The position numbers and the translations under genes are program-made. Below the pieces are notes generated by a model, which was given only the letters and a program-made list of their open reading frames with translations, made no database searches and was not told the DNA's origin. A DNA stretch of 64,000 bases from assembly GCA_013398295.1 (NCBI GenBank), contig VZSF01001511.1, positions 1-64,000 of the forward strand, given 5' to 3'. The stretch comes from Chionis minor (lineage: Eukaryota; Chordata; Aves; Charadriiformes; Chionididae). The first letter of the stretch is position 1, and each line of letters begins with the position of its first letter. Positions 33,701-45,854 of the stretch are shown piece by piece.

Positions 33701-36134
33701 AGTTGTGGTGTTGCGTTTCTTCTGAATAAGTGCTGTTTTCCATCTCGGAAGAGACTTACTGAATTTTTGTTATACATCCTGTCTCTAGGTTGTGCAATAT
33801 GTAATTAAATAATGCTTTTCAGGTGGTTGGAGATCCATGGGTAAAAGACAAAAGAGAAATTAAAATTGTTCTCAGGAAGTTTATTACTTTGTGTTCATGA
33901 CATACTAACTCTGTAGACTTGACTTGCATAAGTAATTTTGCTTTTTGTTAACATCTCTAACTAATCACAGTTGCAGTATGACAGATCCAAATTGGACAGA
34001 TGTTTCTTAAAAATAAAATGTCCAAAGGCAAGAGTGTCCAAGTTGCCAATGAAAAAACAAAGACATCTGTACTTTTTAACTAAATTTGAAAAGTTTTTTT
34101 ATTCCTTCTCCTATATTTCTGTGATTTTAGGTCACGTTAGAATCAGTATGTGTTACTGATTTGTGAAATCTATTGTCTAGTGATGTCAAAAACTGAAGAT
34201 GAAATCTGTTTAATATGGTATCGCTCCGTGAGCTTCACTGCGTTTTCCAAATATTTCTTCATTTCTTCCTGGGGTGACAATCTCTCCTGGGCTGTTAGAC
34301 CAGCAAATGCATATTTCATGCACTTTCATGTGTCTGACAACTTAAAGCACAATTCCTGTGAATGATTTTTTCTCTTTCTAACACTGGTGTTCATGTTAAA
34401 AAGATTGATTTGTGGTAGCCATGCTAACCCAGTATCTGTATCTTAGGGAGATTTTATGATACAATATTTCTGCATCACCTTGCTTGTTAGTTTATGGGGA
34501 GCAATGGTATTTTTCTGAGCAATAGATCTGATGAAATCCTAAGAGGGGTGTTGTGATCATTTTTAATATAGTAAAAATATACAGGCAAGAGCCATATTAC
34601 CCAACAAGATCAGGTTGTCTTCTACTTGTTCCACCCTGCAATCAGGCTGATGTACTGGAAAATTCAAGTGATTGATAAGTGTGATAAAAAAGCCTAAGCA
34701 GAACAAGACTGGAGTGTGAGGAAAAAACCCAAAAAACACAACAGAGGGAATGTTTGTCCCCCCCTGTATATGTTTAAATTATTTTGGGAGGTATTTCACT
34801 GAAATCTGAGCTGTAAGCTGCCACCCCTACAGAAAAGATCATTACCTTGCAGGATAAGAAAGACAGCCAGGGGGGTGGAGTGGTGTGGTTCTACTGCAAT
34901 ATAAAACATAAATTTCATATAATAGACATATATTTTTCTATATCTCAGCTTTTCATTCCAGAAAGCACATCTGGTTTTTGTACCCAATATAAGAAGACTA
35001 AGCTGAAGCCTATGTCCAGATTTCCCAATAAGCTGCAAAATGAATGGACTGTTTTTCAGTGGTAGTCTAGTGCTTCTTGACTGTTGTTTTTTAAAACAAC
35101 AGGTATTTTGCTTTCATGTAAACATGGTACAATTTCCTTTTTCAATGTCTGCCTTCCAATTGTGCAAAGTCTGTGACTTTGGACAAACGTGGACAGAGGA
35201 GAGGGTGCCCTGGCCAACAGGAGCCATTGGCTGCAGAGCTGAATTTGTTTTCCTTCTTAAAGCTTCAGATAAATTATCCACATTTTCAAATATACAATGG
35301 GGCTTCAAAGTATGGCTCTAAGATACATAGTGTTAATTCTATGCTAGGATTTCAGTTATAATTAATTGTTTAAATGATAACGTGCTATTACCATCATTCT
35401 TGTTTAACAAGTCTTTAGGGATTGTCTATAAAATTAATAGGAATTCTATGAAATCTTTGAGAATGGAAACTATGTTAGAATGCTGCCTTCAAAAAACATT
35501 AATGGGGTTGAACACTTAAAGTAGTCTTATTTATTGAAGATTTAAGTATTCATTTTCAGTTTAAATATTGTCATTGGGATAGATTTAAAGCCTCATTTGG
35601 CTAATTTTGTATTCTGTATTAAAAAATTAATATTATAAGTAAATGAGGCTTTATAAAGATAATACTAATCAGCTCATGACTACCTTTTGAATGATGGTCT
35701 AATGTTTAATAAGCTTTTCTTGCTAATTAATCTACCATGAAAATAGGAAGTAAGGAAACGTCTTAGAGCAGTTACTGACCTGGTCATCAGCTACAAGAAA
35801 AACTTCGGGAAATTAAAGTGCATTCAACAAGTGTCACCTCACAGTGAAGACCCCATAGGTCGTGGCCTTGTTGGATGTTGGTGGAACATCGTTGACCCTT
35901 GCAACAGTCACTGTAAGAGGGACCAAGCTGAACTGGGTCCTGCCTCTTCTGACAACAAGGAGAGGCAGGAATCTGAATTTTCCTTTCTGTCTCCCCAAGT
36001 ACATTAGTTAAACAATTTCATCCCCTCAAATAAGAACAGTGACTCTTTAGACTGCATTGTCTCCAGGCATCGTACTGCTTCCTCAGTAGGGTAACATATT
36101 TAATTCCACTGAAGTTACCTGCATTTACATTTAC
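30707..36134. other. Unique AT-rich DNA, no gene seen
   Basis: No repeat family, RNA gene or conserved protein block recognised. The 104-codon frame at 33062-33376 and shorter frames near 35040-35361 carry no known motif. Confidence 0.5.
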
Positions 36135-36240
36135 GTAGTGAAAAGAGCCTTCAGCAGTTCAAAGTATAGTAAATGCTGCTCATTTCATAGTCTGTTTTCA
36201 TAAATTGTATAATCTGAGACACAGGGAGAAGGGCAGAAAT
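36135..36240 (-). repeat. Possible MIR-like SINE fragment
   Basis: CTGCTCATTTCATAGTCTGT, then AATCTGAGACACAGGGAGAA, resembles reversed MIR text (CATTTTACAGATGAGGAAAC, TGAGGCACAGAGAGG). It is short and weak. Confidence 0.35.
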
Positions 36241-36309
36241 GGAAGTGGAGGAAGCATTAAAAGAAAAAAAGCCTCACTAATAAACTATTCACATAGCTTC
36301 ATATCGAGG

Positions 36310-36362
36310 TTATATATATATGTATACACACATATATACATGTATACACACATACGTATAAC
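36310..36362. repeat. TA/CA microsatellite
   Basis: TATATATATATGTATACACA and similar alternating T/A and C/A steps for about 50 bp, including two copies of ATGTATACACACAT. A likely length-variable locus. Confidence 0.9.
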
Positions 36363-37890
36363 CTTTTTCTACTAAAGTTAATAGTCAGTGATTTAGCTTC
36401 AGTACCCATTCACTGGTGAAAATCCTGTCTATAATTAACAGTAAGACTAAATCTACTTCCAACTTTTACCAGAGCTTAACATGGGGGAGGGATTCAGGCT
36501 TAGGGGTTTAGTTTAGCTAGTGCTATTCTGTGCTCAGAGACCATTCCTTAGATTTTAACTTGGAGTCCAGCTCCCCAAATAGTCAGGGTCCTGATCTGAA
36601 ACTGTGGCTTAGGCTCCACTTGAACTCCTTCATCACAAAAACGCTGACATAGCATTCATTAAAGAACTATTTTCGGGTAATATCAGCACTATATACCAAA
36701 CATACTTGTTTCTTTGGCTACATTGCAATTCTTTACTTTGTTTCCCATGACACTTTTTGTTGTTATTGCGCAAGGCTTTCCAAAGAATTAATGGTAGTAT
36801 GTTTACTTGAGACCGATAGAAAAGTTCTTTCAGGGCTCAAAAAGCATTTTTCTTATTTCTAAAGAAGCTTTCAAAATATGATGGCCAAAATATTTGAAAT
36901 ATGTGTCCCTGTGGTGATGTCATCCTCAAGGGAAACATACTTCTGATATGAAGTATTCCCATTAGGAATCTTGGAGATCTTACATCTGTATTCTTAACCT
37001 CAAGAGGTTATCAAATGATAATAGTTAATTGTAAAATGGGTTGTCATCTAACGGAGTGCTGGCAGGCATGTTGGCCGGTAGTTATAGGTCATCGCACAAA
37101 TATTTGTAGAGGAAGTGAAGGCTTCATTTGGCCTTAACAATCAGATATCTTAGACAAATATTCATGAAGTGAATAATGTTCAGATTCAGGCAGAACCAGA
37201 GCCTTGCTCGCCATTTAGAGGAGCACAGCCATGCACACAGAATAGCCCGCTGGCTGTAGCAGATCTCTGGGACTGAAGCATGCAATGTTATTCCTGAGCT
37301 AGCAGTGACTCCCCAGCTGCTGAGCACCGGGTGCACTACGTTGTCATCTTGACCATCAAACTTACCATCTTTAGGGCATACCGACTCTCCCGTGCAAGGG
37401 TTTGGGAAGTAGCAGTCTGCAGAAGGAAGCCCAGCGTAGAGAGCACCTTGAAGCTGTCCACCTTGAAAAGGCTAAAGAGGAGAGCCCATGGGTGCACCTC
37501 CTTCCCTTCCTCCCTTGGCTGAGAAAATCTGATGCTGCCGGGACAGTTTTGCTCCCCTTTTGTGGGGACCTTCTTGTTTCTCCACAGCAGTGACGGTGAC
37601 AGGACCTCCTGTCCTGGGGAGGCAGCGTCTCCTCCCATGTTGCTGCCCTGGCACCAAGATGCTGCGGTACAGAGGAGGCAGCTGGTGATACAGCTCTGGA
37701 GAGAAGTGTTTTGAGTGTTGATTTTCATCAGGAGTAGTCTCCGGTGGCCAACTCCTGCTCCTTCAGCCTGCGGGACATGGCATCTTGGCACGTGTTTTTC
37801 TCCTAGCGCAGTTAGCAGAGGGGCAGCAGCAGATGCTATAACGGAGATGGCCACCAGCAGGGCTCAAGCACGGAGGGTCCCTCGAGAAAG
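36363..37890. other. Unique DNA, no gene seen
   Basis: AT-rich to about 37300, then GC-richer. A 172-codon minus frame at 37336-37854 and smaller plus frames overlap on both strands with no known motif, as expected for GC-rich chance frames. Confidence 0.45.
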
Positions 37891-38081
37891 TTAATCCAAA
37901 TTAACTGGAGGTGCAAAGCGGATTTACCCGCTGTAATAAAGCATTCATCTTCAGATTTAGCTTAACTCCATTACGAGTGGAATTAAGCTATGCTGAAATC
38001 AGGTCGCTTTAATTCTGAATAATAACACGCGCACAAGAGTTTGATGGGGTGTAACTAATCCGTTTAAAGCTAATTCAGATT
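37891..38081. mobile_element. MITE-like palindromic element
   Basis: The outer ends are imperfect inverted repeats: TTAATCCAAATTAACTGG plus GCGGATTTA at 37891-37925 against the reverse complement of TAATCCGTTTAAAGC plus TAATTCAGATT at 38056-38081. In the middle, TAGCTTAACTCCA (37958-37970) and TGGAATTAAGCTA (37978-37990) form a 13-bp stem with one mismatch around TTACGAG. AATTAA-type steps recur throughout (TTTAATTCTGAATAATAA). This fits a non-autonomous DNA transposon of a type in amniote genomes that is built of repeated AATTAA/TTAATT steps. I cannot assign a family and I see no target-site duplication. Confidence 0.45.
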
Positions 38082-38640
38082 CCAGGTTTGTCCGCCTGCA
38101 GACACGGCTGCGCTGCGTCTCGCAGCGTTCCTTCAGCAGTAGAGCTGGCTGCGGGGAGGGGGTTCCTGCCCCGACACAGCCCCTGCTTCTCCCCTGCAAC
38201 TTCGTGTGGATGGAGGAACTGCGCATTTGGGACCGAAGCTGGCCCTGAATGCTGTTTTTCCGATGAAGCAGATAGGAGTGCTCAGGCCTGCCAGTGGCAC
38301 TGTCCTCCAGCAACGCGAAGCACCACGCAACATGATACAGCTGCGCTGGAAGAATGCAAGCCCACGCTGTGCGGAGGCCGCAGGCTTGGCTGCAAAGCCC
38401 GCTCCTTCCCCGCTCGCTGGGGGCGATGATGGCCCCCGCGTGAACAGCATCCCTGCGACGGCACCAGAAGTCGGATTCCTGCGATGAGTTGCTTAGCAGA
38501 GATATCAAAACGGCCGCGATTTCCAGGCGGTGCCAGCAGCTGACTGCCGTTCAAGGCGGAGGGGCTTGTGCGGAGGAATCCAGTGCCACCCAAGCTGGCT
38601 CTGTGGAGGAGACCACGGCCGCTCTGGGTCCTGCTGTTCG
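38055..38640. promoter_or_regulatory. CpG island candidate
   Basis: By hand I count about 40 CG dinucleotides in about 590 bp. GC content is near 58%, so observed/expected CpG is roughly 0.8, against very few CG in the flanking tens of kilobases. Dense parts include CGGCTGCGCTGCGTCTCGCA at 38105 and the region 38400-38580. Overlapping frames exist on both strands (37999-38508 and 38282-38698 minus, 38088-38429 plus). I recognise none as protein and treat them as a by-product of high GC. It may mark an unmethylated promoter of an unannotated transcript, or an islet without one. Confidence 0.5.
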
Positions 38641-41600
38641 TGCAGCATAGAGCTGTGATGCTAAAGGGGCAGGAAAGTTTAGCCTGGGCCCTGGTCAAAA
38701 GTTCTCAGTGAGCTCCTTCAGTGTTTGCTTAGCCCTTCTTCAGCCCCAATCGCAGCTTTAAGGTGCAAGAGTTGCATGGTAGATGAGGCCTGGGACCTGC
38801 AGCACAGCACCTGGACTGCTGTGGGGGCTTGCTCTGCTGGCAGGCACATCTTGGAGCTGGCTGTTTGGGCAGAGCAAGGCTCATCCCTTCAGCTCCCATC
38901 TCTTTCCCTGAAGGTTGGTCCGTGCCCAACCCATTTGCCGCACAGTGCCACGGCCTCTCTCCAGCTCCACCAGATGCAGCTGGGATGCCCAGGTAGCTGC
39001 GTGTCACGCATGATAAAAGCTGCCACAGAGAGCTGTCAAGGAAGACCTCCACGTTATAAGGACCCCTGCTTGGCAGCACACCCCCTGGGTGGCTCAGCAG
39101 CACGGTCCCTCCTCACCCTGTGCTCTGCCTGCCCCGGACCTGCATGGCAATAAGTATGGGAAAGGGGCAGTCCCTACCACACCTTTGTGCTGACCCACTC
39201 CATCAAACTGGAGGTTACTGAGCAGTGGAGTTTGGAGATAAAACTAGCCCAGTTTGAAGTAGCTTTCTCAGCTGAAACCTGTTCATCTGCCAGATAGACA
39301 GGTGGCAATATCTTCTCTGCACCTGCAGCACACAGTTCTTGAGGTGCCTCTGTGCGGGCCATGTTGGAAGATGTCCTGGTGCCCTCAGAAATCTCTTCTG
39401 CACTGCTAGAGAGGGAGACCTTTTCTCCAGTCACTGTGGAAGCAACAAGCTTTATCTTGGACTTTAGTGGGTTGTTGTTTTGGTGTTTTTCTGTTCTGTG
39501 GATAACCTAATGAATTATCTATCTTTCTAATTGGCAGGTATCATACAGATATCTTAGCTCCTGCTCTCCAGACAAGGGAACACACATCAGGGTTTAAGAG
39601 GCTGGATCTTAACCTCAGATTGTCATACCTCATGTTGCTGCCATAGCAAGACCTCAGTTCAATAGATAGAATCAAGAAGAAAACATGAGATTTTCTTGCA
39701 TCACCTACATCAATATATTGCATGTAAACAATAAAAAGGCAGAAAATGTGCTGGTGGTGGGATTTTAGAAAGCTTTTTCATATGGGTTGACAAGAATAGC
39801 ATTTCAAAGTCCTAACTGTAAGGAGAATTCCCCATTCTTCACTTCTGAGATGCACACGTTTTTTTCACCCTATTGAACAGACACTCTGATATTCATCAAC
39901 AACATGCAGAGACTTAGTCATGTGGATTGAGCCAGGAGCCTTAAATAAATCAATGTACAATTCTTTTTTACATTGTAGACTCTCCAAACCAGTAAAACTT
40001 TGCATTGTCAAGATGGCTAAGACATATCTGAGGCTGATGCATGCCAAAAACCATGTAATGACTCAAGCTTGGACTTTTTGTATCCATTAGGACTAGCTAA
40101 AATACACCTCAGCATCAGATGTTGTAAATCTCTGCTGGAAGAAGGCCACAGAAATCACAGGTGAGTCATTTCTCTAGTTCTGCACCGCCATGGATGCTGA
40201 AACATCCATGTGAGTAGCCAAACTGCCATGAGAAATTGACACTCACATTCTCCCAGGCATGATCATCCGTAAGATCAGAGTTCAGTCTGTCTAACACAAC
40301 CAGAGTAGACAAGATGTGCCTTCCTTTCTCCCATGTGAGCTATGAAACATGCAGGAAGTCTCCTCTTATTGGGCATTTCACTTATCTATGCAAAGTACAC
40401 AGCCAAAAATAAGTAGTATTGCTAATTGTTGTCATCCCAGATACAGTCAGTTAATTCTTATGGTAGTCACATCAATAACACCATCGGGAAATCTACTTAC
40501 CTTGTTGTCTCAGACTGGGGGGAAAAAAAGAATAATGATGAATGCTCAAGAAAATGTGAGACTTTGGTTCATTGAACTATGTCATTAAAGATGCCTTGTG
40601 TTTCAAATATGCCACTAAGGGAGACCTTCAGAATCTAATGGGTTTGACACAAAGTTGTGCAACCTTTCAAAGTTTGGGAAATTAGGCGACAGGTTTCACT
40701 CATGGCACTCCGTGCTTTAAATACCAGCTGGTAGAGAGCATGTGAGGAGCTGTTTGGCTCTTGGATGTGTATGTTGCACTGATTTTGCTCTCTGTTACTC
40801 CCAGCCCCAGACAGGGTCAACAAAAAAGACAGTGAGCTGGGCAGAGCTGCCTGGTATGCCAGACTCTCTGATGGCCTCCAACAGGGCTTTTCTGACGTAG
40901 ATAGTAGGACGAGAAACCCATAAAGAACAGAATGTATTTTCTTGATATAGAAAAGCAATTTACACAAAACGAAACCACCTTTGAAAAGCATGAAATGGTT
41001 AGGTCAGATTTCTGTATCTGGTAAGTAATAAAAATTGAAAAGAATAGGTATTTTGTCATATTCAATAAACTGAAATGGTCTGGATTTCTACCCTAGAGGT
41101 TAAGAATCATTCACATAGAACTTGACTGGTGTCATCATTATTATTTTCCAGAAGAAACTCTAGAAACTTCTTTTCTTTAAAGTCATGTTCCTTTTTAAAA
41201 TTACATTTACCTTTGGGTTTTTTTTCATTTTATGCAGCCAAACAATCTGCAAGTTGTATGTTAAGGGGTTTTTTTCTTCTACACATATATATTCTTAAAA
41301 TAATGAGTAAAAGTCTGGCATTATCTGGCTCTTTGGAGAATCATTGAAAGGTGCAAGGAGCGTTTACTGTGAGTTGTAATAGTTAAAATGGTTTGGGTCT
41401 TAGGTTTTCAATAAAGTCTTCTCTTCAAGGTGTTAAAATTGAAGCTAAATGGTAGTTAAAACACTATGAAAACCATTTTAATTAGCTTTAAATTCTTGTT
41501 TTGCAAAAAACTCTGCAATGGCAGCACCACTGCCATATAAGACCCTACAAATAAAATGGAAAGAAATGAGAAATGGACATCATCTTTAACTCACTAGTAC

Positions 41601-42766
41601 AGACATGCTTATGTTTTGGAAAAGGGCCGTTATTATGTCCAGATTGATTTGTACCTCTCTAGTTGCAATTTTTGTGATAGCTAAGAAGTGATAGAATTTG
41701 GTTCGCCTCCCTCTTCAGTTCAGATGTTACTGCCCCCATCTCACTCTCACCTATTCAGAGAAGGAATGTCATGTACAGCATGCTATTATTTTTTGTTCAA
41801 GTGAAAGGACGTGTTATTTATAAAACATGCTCACTTTTCCACACCTAAAGGGCAAAACTGAGCCTTTTGACTTTCCACCTCTCCAGATGTGAAATTCCAG
41901 ATCAGACACCAACCTAGAACAACCTTTTTTATGGGCCATCTCTTCACCTCTCTTCTATTCCTTTTCGCTGCCAATAAATTGCATGAAAAGCAGTTCTGGC
42001 TGTCTGAGGACTCTGTCTTGGAAGGAGTGTAGCAAGTCTTGAGGGGCCTTTGACTTCTTAGTGTTTCATGGTATAGAAAGATTTAGCATCAATAAGGAAA
42101 AATAAGAAAAATAAACATAGAAATTTTTTTTCTAATTTATAAGGCAGTCTGATAAAGGAACAAGTCAAACCTGATCACAGCACCCCACACACCATTAGAA
42201 AATATCAGGTCCAATTGACCCAAAGTTTCTAATTTGAGATTGGGAATAATTCTATTTATGCTTCAAGCATTTTTACCATGTTGAAAATCTTATTCCATCA
42301 GCCTGCCCTTGCTGTGGCGTCTGGCAGTACAAATCAGTCACGCTACTACCAAAATCCCCTTGGTCATCTGTAGACATCCTCCAGTGGCTGTTTCATCTTG
42401 TGATCAGCTTCAGCGATATTAGAAATATGCACAGGTTCTACATTCTAATACTAGAAGTGACACATTGGTAGGTGCAAAGTAGGCAACAGAATCATTTAAT
42501 TTTTATTAGTTCTTTGAAGAACAGATATATTGTTTTCTTCCCCCTAGTTCATTTAGGTTCCTCCTCATGGATTCACATTGTCTTTGAGATCAGAAAAAAT
42601 GAAATTAATTAATATTTTGAAAAATCATATGTGTTGACCATACTTACCTTTGTCCACCTTCATTCCGAAGCATCTTGCTCTGTGGTGATTCCCACTGATT
42701 TCAGCTAAGAGCAGACAAGTTACTTTTGATCGTTGAGGACAGAGGAAACTACATTGTCCACCTTTC
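38641..42766. other. Unique DNA, no gene seen
   Basis: GC-richer to about 39430, then AT-rich. At 41675-41720 GATAGCTAAGAAGTGATAGA is faintly like reversed MIR, not called. No conserved coding block. Confidence 0.5.
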
Positions 42767-42801
42767 AAGGAAACATCTCAGTGTTTTAAGGAAACATCTC
42801 A
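42767..42801 (+). repeat. Short tandem duplication, period 21
   Basis: AAGGAAACATCTCA at 42767-42780 recurs exactly at 42788-42801; the bases before each copy are also similar (CTTTC, GTTTT). Confidence 0.85.
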
Positions 42802-42905
42802 TGGTGACACAATATGGGAGGTCTTTTGTAAATAGATTCACCTTGTTTGAAAGCCACAAAACACCCTCAGTGGGAAGAATGAAAAGCAAAGTTTTGAATG
42901 TAGTT

Positions 42906-42955
42906 AAGTGTTGAGTATTGAAAAGTATTGAGTATTGCAAAGTATTAAATATTGA
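42906..42955 (+). repeat. 17-bp tandem repeat, 3 copies
   Basis: AAGTGTTGAGTATTGA, AAAGTATTGAGTATTGC and AAAGTATTAAATATTGA follow one another with a period of 16-17 bp; a fourth, poorer unit may follow. Confidence 0.85.
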
Positions 42956-42999
42956 AAGACATTCAATATTTAAGAACCAGAAGTTATTTAAACTTGAAC

Positions 43000-43910
43000 C
43001 ATTGGGGGAAGGAGATTACAACCTACAGCTAAGTGAGGAACCAGTGGTCATGGGTGGAAAGAAAATATGGCAGGGTAATGGAAACAAGAAAGGTCTCAGG
43101 AATGGTACACGAGAGTGAAGGGAAGCCTGCCTCAGTTATAGGCACACCAAAGCACAGACCGTGGGAAACAAGCAGGAAAAAATAGAGCTTTGTATGTATT
43201 TACAAAGTTACAGCATTGTTGGAATAACTGGATGTGGTGGGGCAGGCTTACATGGCTGCAGTGCTATAATAGATACAGGGTCTTCAGGAGAGACGGGGAT
43301 GATGAGGGTGGCTTGTCCTCTATGTGAAGGAGCAGTCTTAATGTATGGAGCTCTTGTATGGGATGGATGATGGGCTGGGTGAGAGTTTGTGTGTCAGGGT
43401 CAAAGGAGAGTTCAGTGAGGATGGCATTGTGGTAGGATTGTTACAGACCTCATGAAAAGGGTGAGGAAGTGGCTGAAGCCTTCTTTAGGCAACTCAAGAA
43501 AGTCCTTGGATCAGAAACCCTGTGTTTTGTGGGGTATTTCAACCTCCTGACGTTTTCTGGGAGAGCAAGAATGTAGGATGCAAACAGTCAAAGAGGTTTC
43601 TGGATGGGATCAGGGTAGTTTCTTGGCAGTGGTACTTGATGGGCCAATCAGGTATGATACTAAGTTGATCTGCTGTTGTAAACAAGGAAGAAATGGTTGG
43701 GAATGTGATAATCAGTGACAACTATTATTTTATTGCCCATGAAATAGTGGAGTTGAAGATTCTGAGGGGAGTGAGGAGGGAGAATAGCTGGGTACAGAGC
43801 CTGGACTGCAGGCAACCAGGCTTTGGTTCATTCAGGAAATGGATAGATGGGATCCATGGAAGGAGCTCTGAAGATAAAGAGCTCGGGAAACTTGGCAGTG
43901 ACAAGACACA
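43000..43910 (+). mobile_element. Ancient CR1 LINE, ORF2 endonuclease region
   Basis: DNA-level match to the CR1 endonuclease region, in order: AACTGGATGTGGTGGG (family GAGACNTGGTGGGA) at 43222; GGCTTGTCCTCTATGTGAAG (family GTTGCTCTTTATGTGAGGG) at 43310; GGATGATGGGCTGGGTGAGA at 43364; GGTATTTCAACC (family GGGACTTCAACCACC, encoding GDFNH) at 43531; GGTTGGGAATGTGATAATCA at 43695; and GGTTCATTCAGGAAATGGAT at 43820. The frame at 43161-43370 reads IVGITGCGGAGLHGCSA against the family IIAITETWWDSSHDWSA. Heavily frameshifted. Left edge uncertain. The reverse-transcriptase part that should follow is absent. Confidence 0.8.
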
Positions 43911-43954
43911 ATAGGCAATCTCATTTTCAATGAAATTGAAATAAATGAGTTTCC

Positions 43955-44172
43955 AATAAGGTATAAGGAAAAACTTTTTCCCGTGAGGACAATCGAGTAG
44001 TGGAACAAGTTGGTCAGAGCAGTTGTACAATCTCCATCCTTGGTGGTTTTCAAGACCTGACTGAATACATGCCTGAGCAACTTGGGCTGACCTGAGACCT
44101 GACCATGCTTGTAGCAACAGGTTCGGTTAAAAGCCCTGTGAGGTCCCTTCACATCTGAATTATTTTGCAATG
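43955..44172 (+). mobile_element. CR1 LINE 3' end
   Basis: ATAAGGAAAAACTTTTTCCC, TGGAACAAGTTGGTCAGAGC, TCCATCCTTGGTGGTTTTCA and CCCTGTGAGGTCCCTTC are in order the last ORF2 codons and 3' UTR of CR1. The tail ATCTGAATTATTTTGCAATG is the decayed terminus of the TGAATTATTCTATGATTC type. Same strand as the endonuclease piece ending 45 bp earlier, so likely one copy with an internal deletion. Confidence 0.9.
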
Positions 44173-45474
44173 CTGCAAACATGGTAGCAGTCTGGTAGCA
44201 TCAGTTGGCTGTGAGGAGACCTAACACGAAAAATGTCTGCTCTGTTCACCCTGACTCCAAATGTTCATCTTGATCCAGCTTTCTGGCAAAATAGTGATAT
44301 AAAAATAATTGACTTTTAAAGATGATGTGCAAATCTTAAAAGCAAAGAAAGTGGTAGGAAAAAATTAATCAGATCTTTCTTCTATTACTGAGACTACAAG
44401 TGAAATTCATCACTTGATTGATGGGTAGATATTGCAGCCACTAGACTTCTTCCAAGGGCTGTGGAAGGCAGTTTATATACACTGCTCCAGGAAAAGGTGA
44501 ACCAGCTACCAGGGAGAAAACTGTACCTCTGGCTTTCATAGTGTTAGGTGTTCATACACTAGACTATTACTCTTAGCTTAGCAAGTGACTGTGCTATAAA
44601 CCTGCAAGCAATGGGTCAGGCAGGTTGAGTGTTTCAGTTCCAGACCATCTCACCATCACATTTTCATGTGTGGAGATTTTCGGATCTTATAGTGACTCAC
44701 CACCTGTAAAAGCAGACAACCTAATGGAAAAAAAGAGCAACCCTTAGAATGCTGGTTTTCTCCACGGCTCTGTGGCGTAAAGAAAGTTATAAAAATACTT
44801 GAAGCAGGACTGTTTTTTTGTTCTGTTAACTCTTTCTTGTGCCATCACAAAGCCATTGTTAAAGCACAATTGGAGATAGACTAAAGAAATCTGGCATGTT
44901 GTGTTTCCAAACGCCACACCAGCGAGCTAATAGGCAGTCTTCCTGGCTTGTTTGCGGAAGAGTTACATCGTCAGTGAATTCAGTATCATCACTGGAGAAG
45001 GGACAAATGATCCCTCAGCACTCTGAGCTCAGAGGGAATCTGAGGTTAGGAGTTTCCTGATTTAAATGGTGTTGTTGAACACCCCCATCCTGGAGTTTTA
45101 GGGGGACTGGTGTCCAGCAGCAAGGGTCTAACAGGTGAAGATGAAAGAAGTTTGAAAAGGAGGGAAAAGAGATTCTGAAATACCCAGGTTTCTTAAGTGT
45201 GTTTCAACAGTGTGCAAAGCTTTAGAGAAAAACTTGACAAGAAGCATAAGAAAAGATGGGGGTAAACAAAAAGTAGAATAAAGAAAGTGGATCAAATCAG
45301 ACTTCAGGTGATACCTTTTTCTGTGACATAATGCATATCTAGAATGAGGAAAATGCATGCAATATGCTTGTTATCTGCTCCAAAACTGCTAGGATTGAGA
45401 TTCTTTTTTGTACAAACATACTGTGTACAATTTTTGTGCTACAACTGTAAAAACTCTTCAAGCAGAGGATGTAA
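44173..45474. other. Unique DNA, no gene seen
   Basis: At 45120-45300 the text (CCAGGTTTCTTAAGTGTGTT, CTTTAGAGAAAAACTTGACA) may be more of the ancient CR1 that is clear from 45475, but I cannot align it with confidence. Confidence 0.45.
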
Positions 45475-45850
45475 TTGCCAGTGGTATTAAAACTGACTGG
45501 GAATAGGTTAGTGACAGAGTACATGAAGTATATTTTTTTAGTGATCTTGCAAAATGTTTTAATGAATTGCTTTAACACATGGAAAATAAGTATATTAATG
45601 GGACTTGCTGTTGATATCAAACTGGGAAGCATCATTAGCTCAGAAGAGGTCTGCAATAACAGCAGGAGGTTGAAATAACACAGTTCTTGTGGCAAAGCCA
45701 TGCTTTTATGTACAAAGTCCAAGATTTTTCTAGTGTGTTAGGAGTTCATTACTATGAAATTACAGAAGATAAGGAAGATCAGGGGGTACTGGTCTGCTGT
45801 AGGATATCTGTGAGCCCTTAGCATGATACACATGAAAAAGGTAGGTGCCA
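45475..45850 (+). mobile_element. Ancient CR1 LINE, reverse-transcriptase catalytic region
   Basis: The frame 45475-45678 ends with ISILMGLAVDIKLGSIIS, which lines up with the CR1 RT block of the type LIKFADDTKLGGIV. The catalytic FADD has become LAVD. Just before it, NVLMNCFN fits the NIFINDLD block. Further on, GAAGATCAGGGGGTACTGGT at 45774 and CTGTGAGCCCTTAGCATGAT at 45808 match the family text encoding DLGVLVDHRM and the following block. Stops and frameshifts are present and no 3' end is visible beyond 45850. Confidence 0.7.
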
Positions 45851-45854
45851 GTTA

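Noticed and set aside
37336..37854. 172-codon minus-strand open frame
   Set aside because: No known motif, overlapping plus-strand frames, GC-rich composition that lowers stop frequency.
37999..38698. Overlapping 169- and 138-codon minus frames and a 113-codon plus frame
   Set aside because: All lie on the CpG island and partly on the MITE-like element. Openness in several frames at once is explained by high GC.
41675..41740. Reversed MIR fragment
   Set aside because: About 20 loosely matching bases without the flanking MIR blocks in order.
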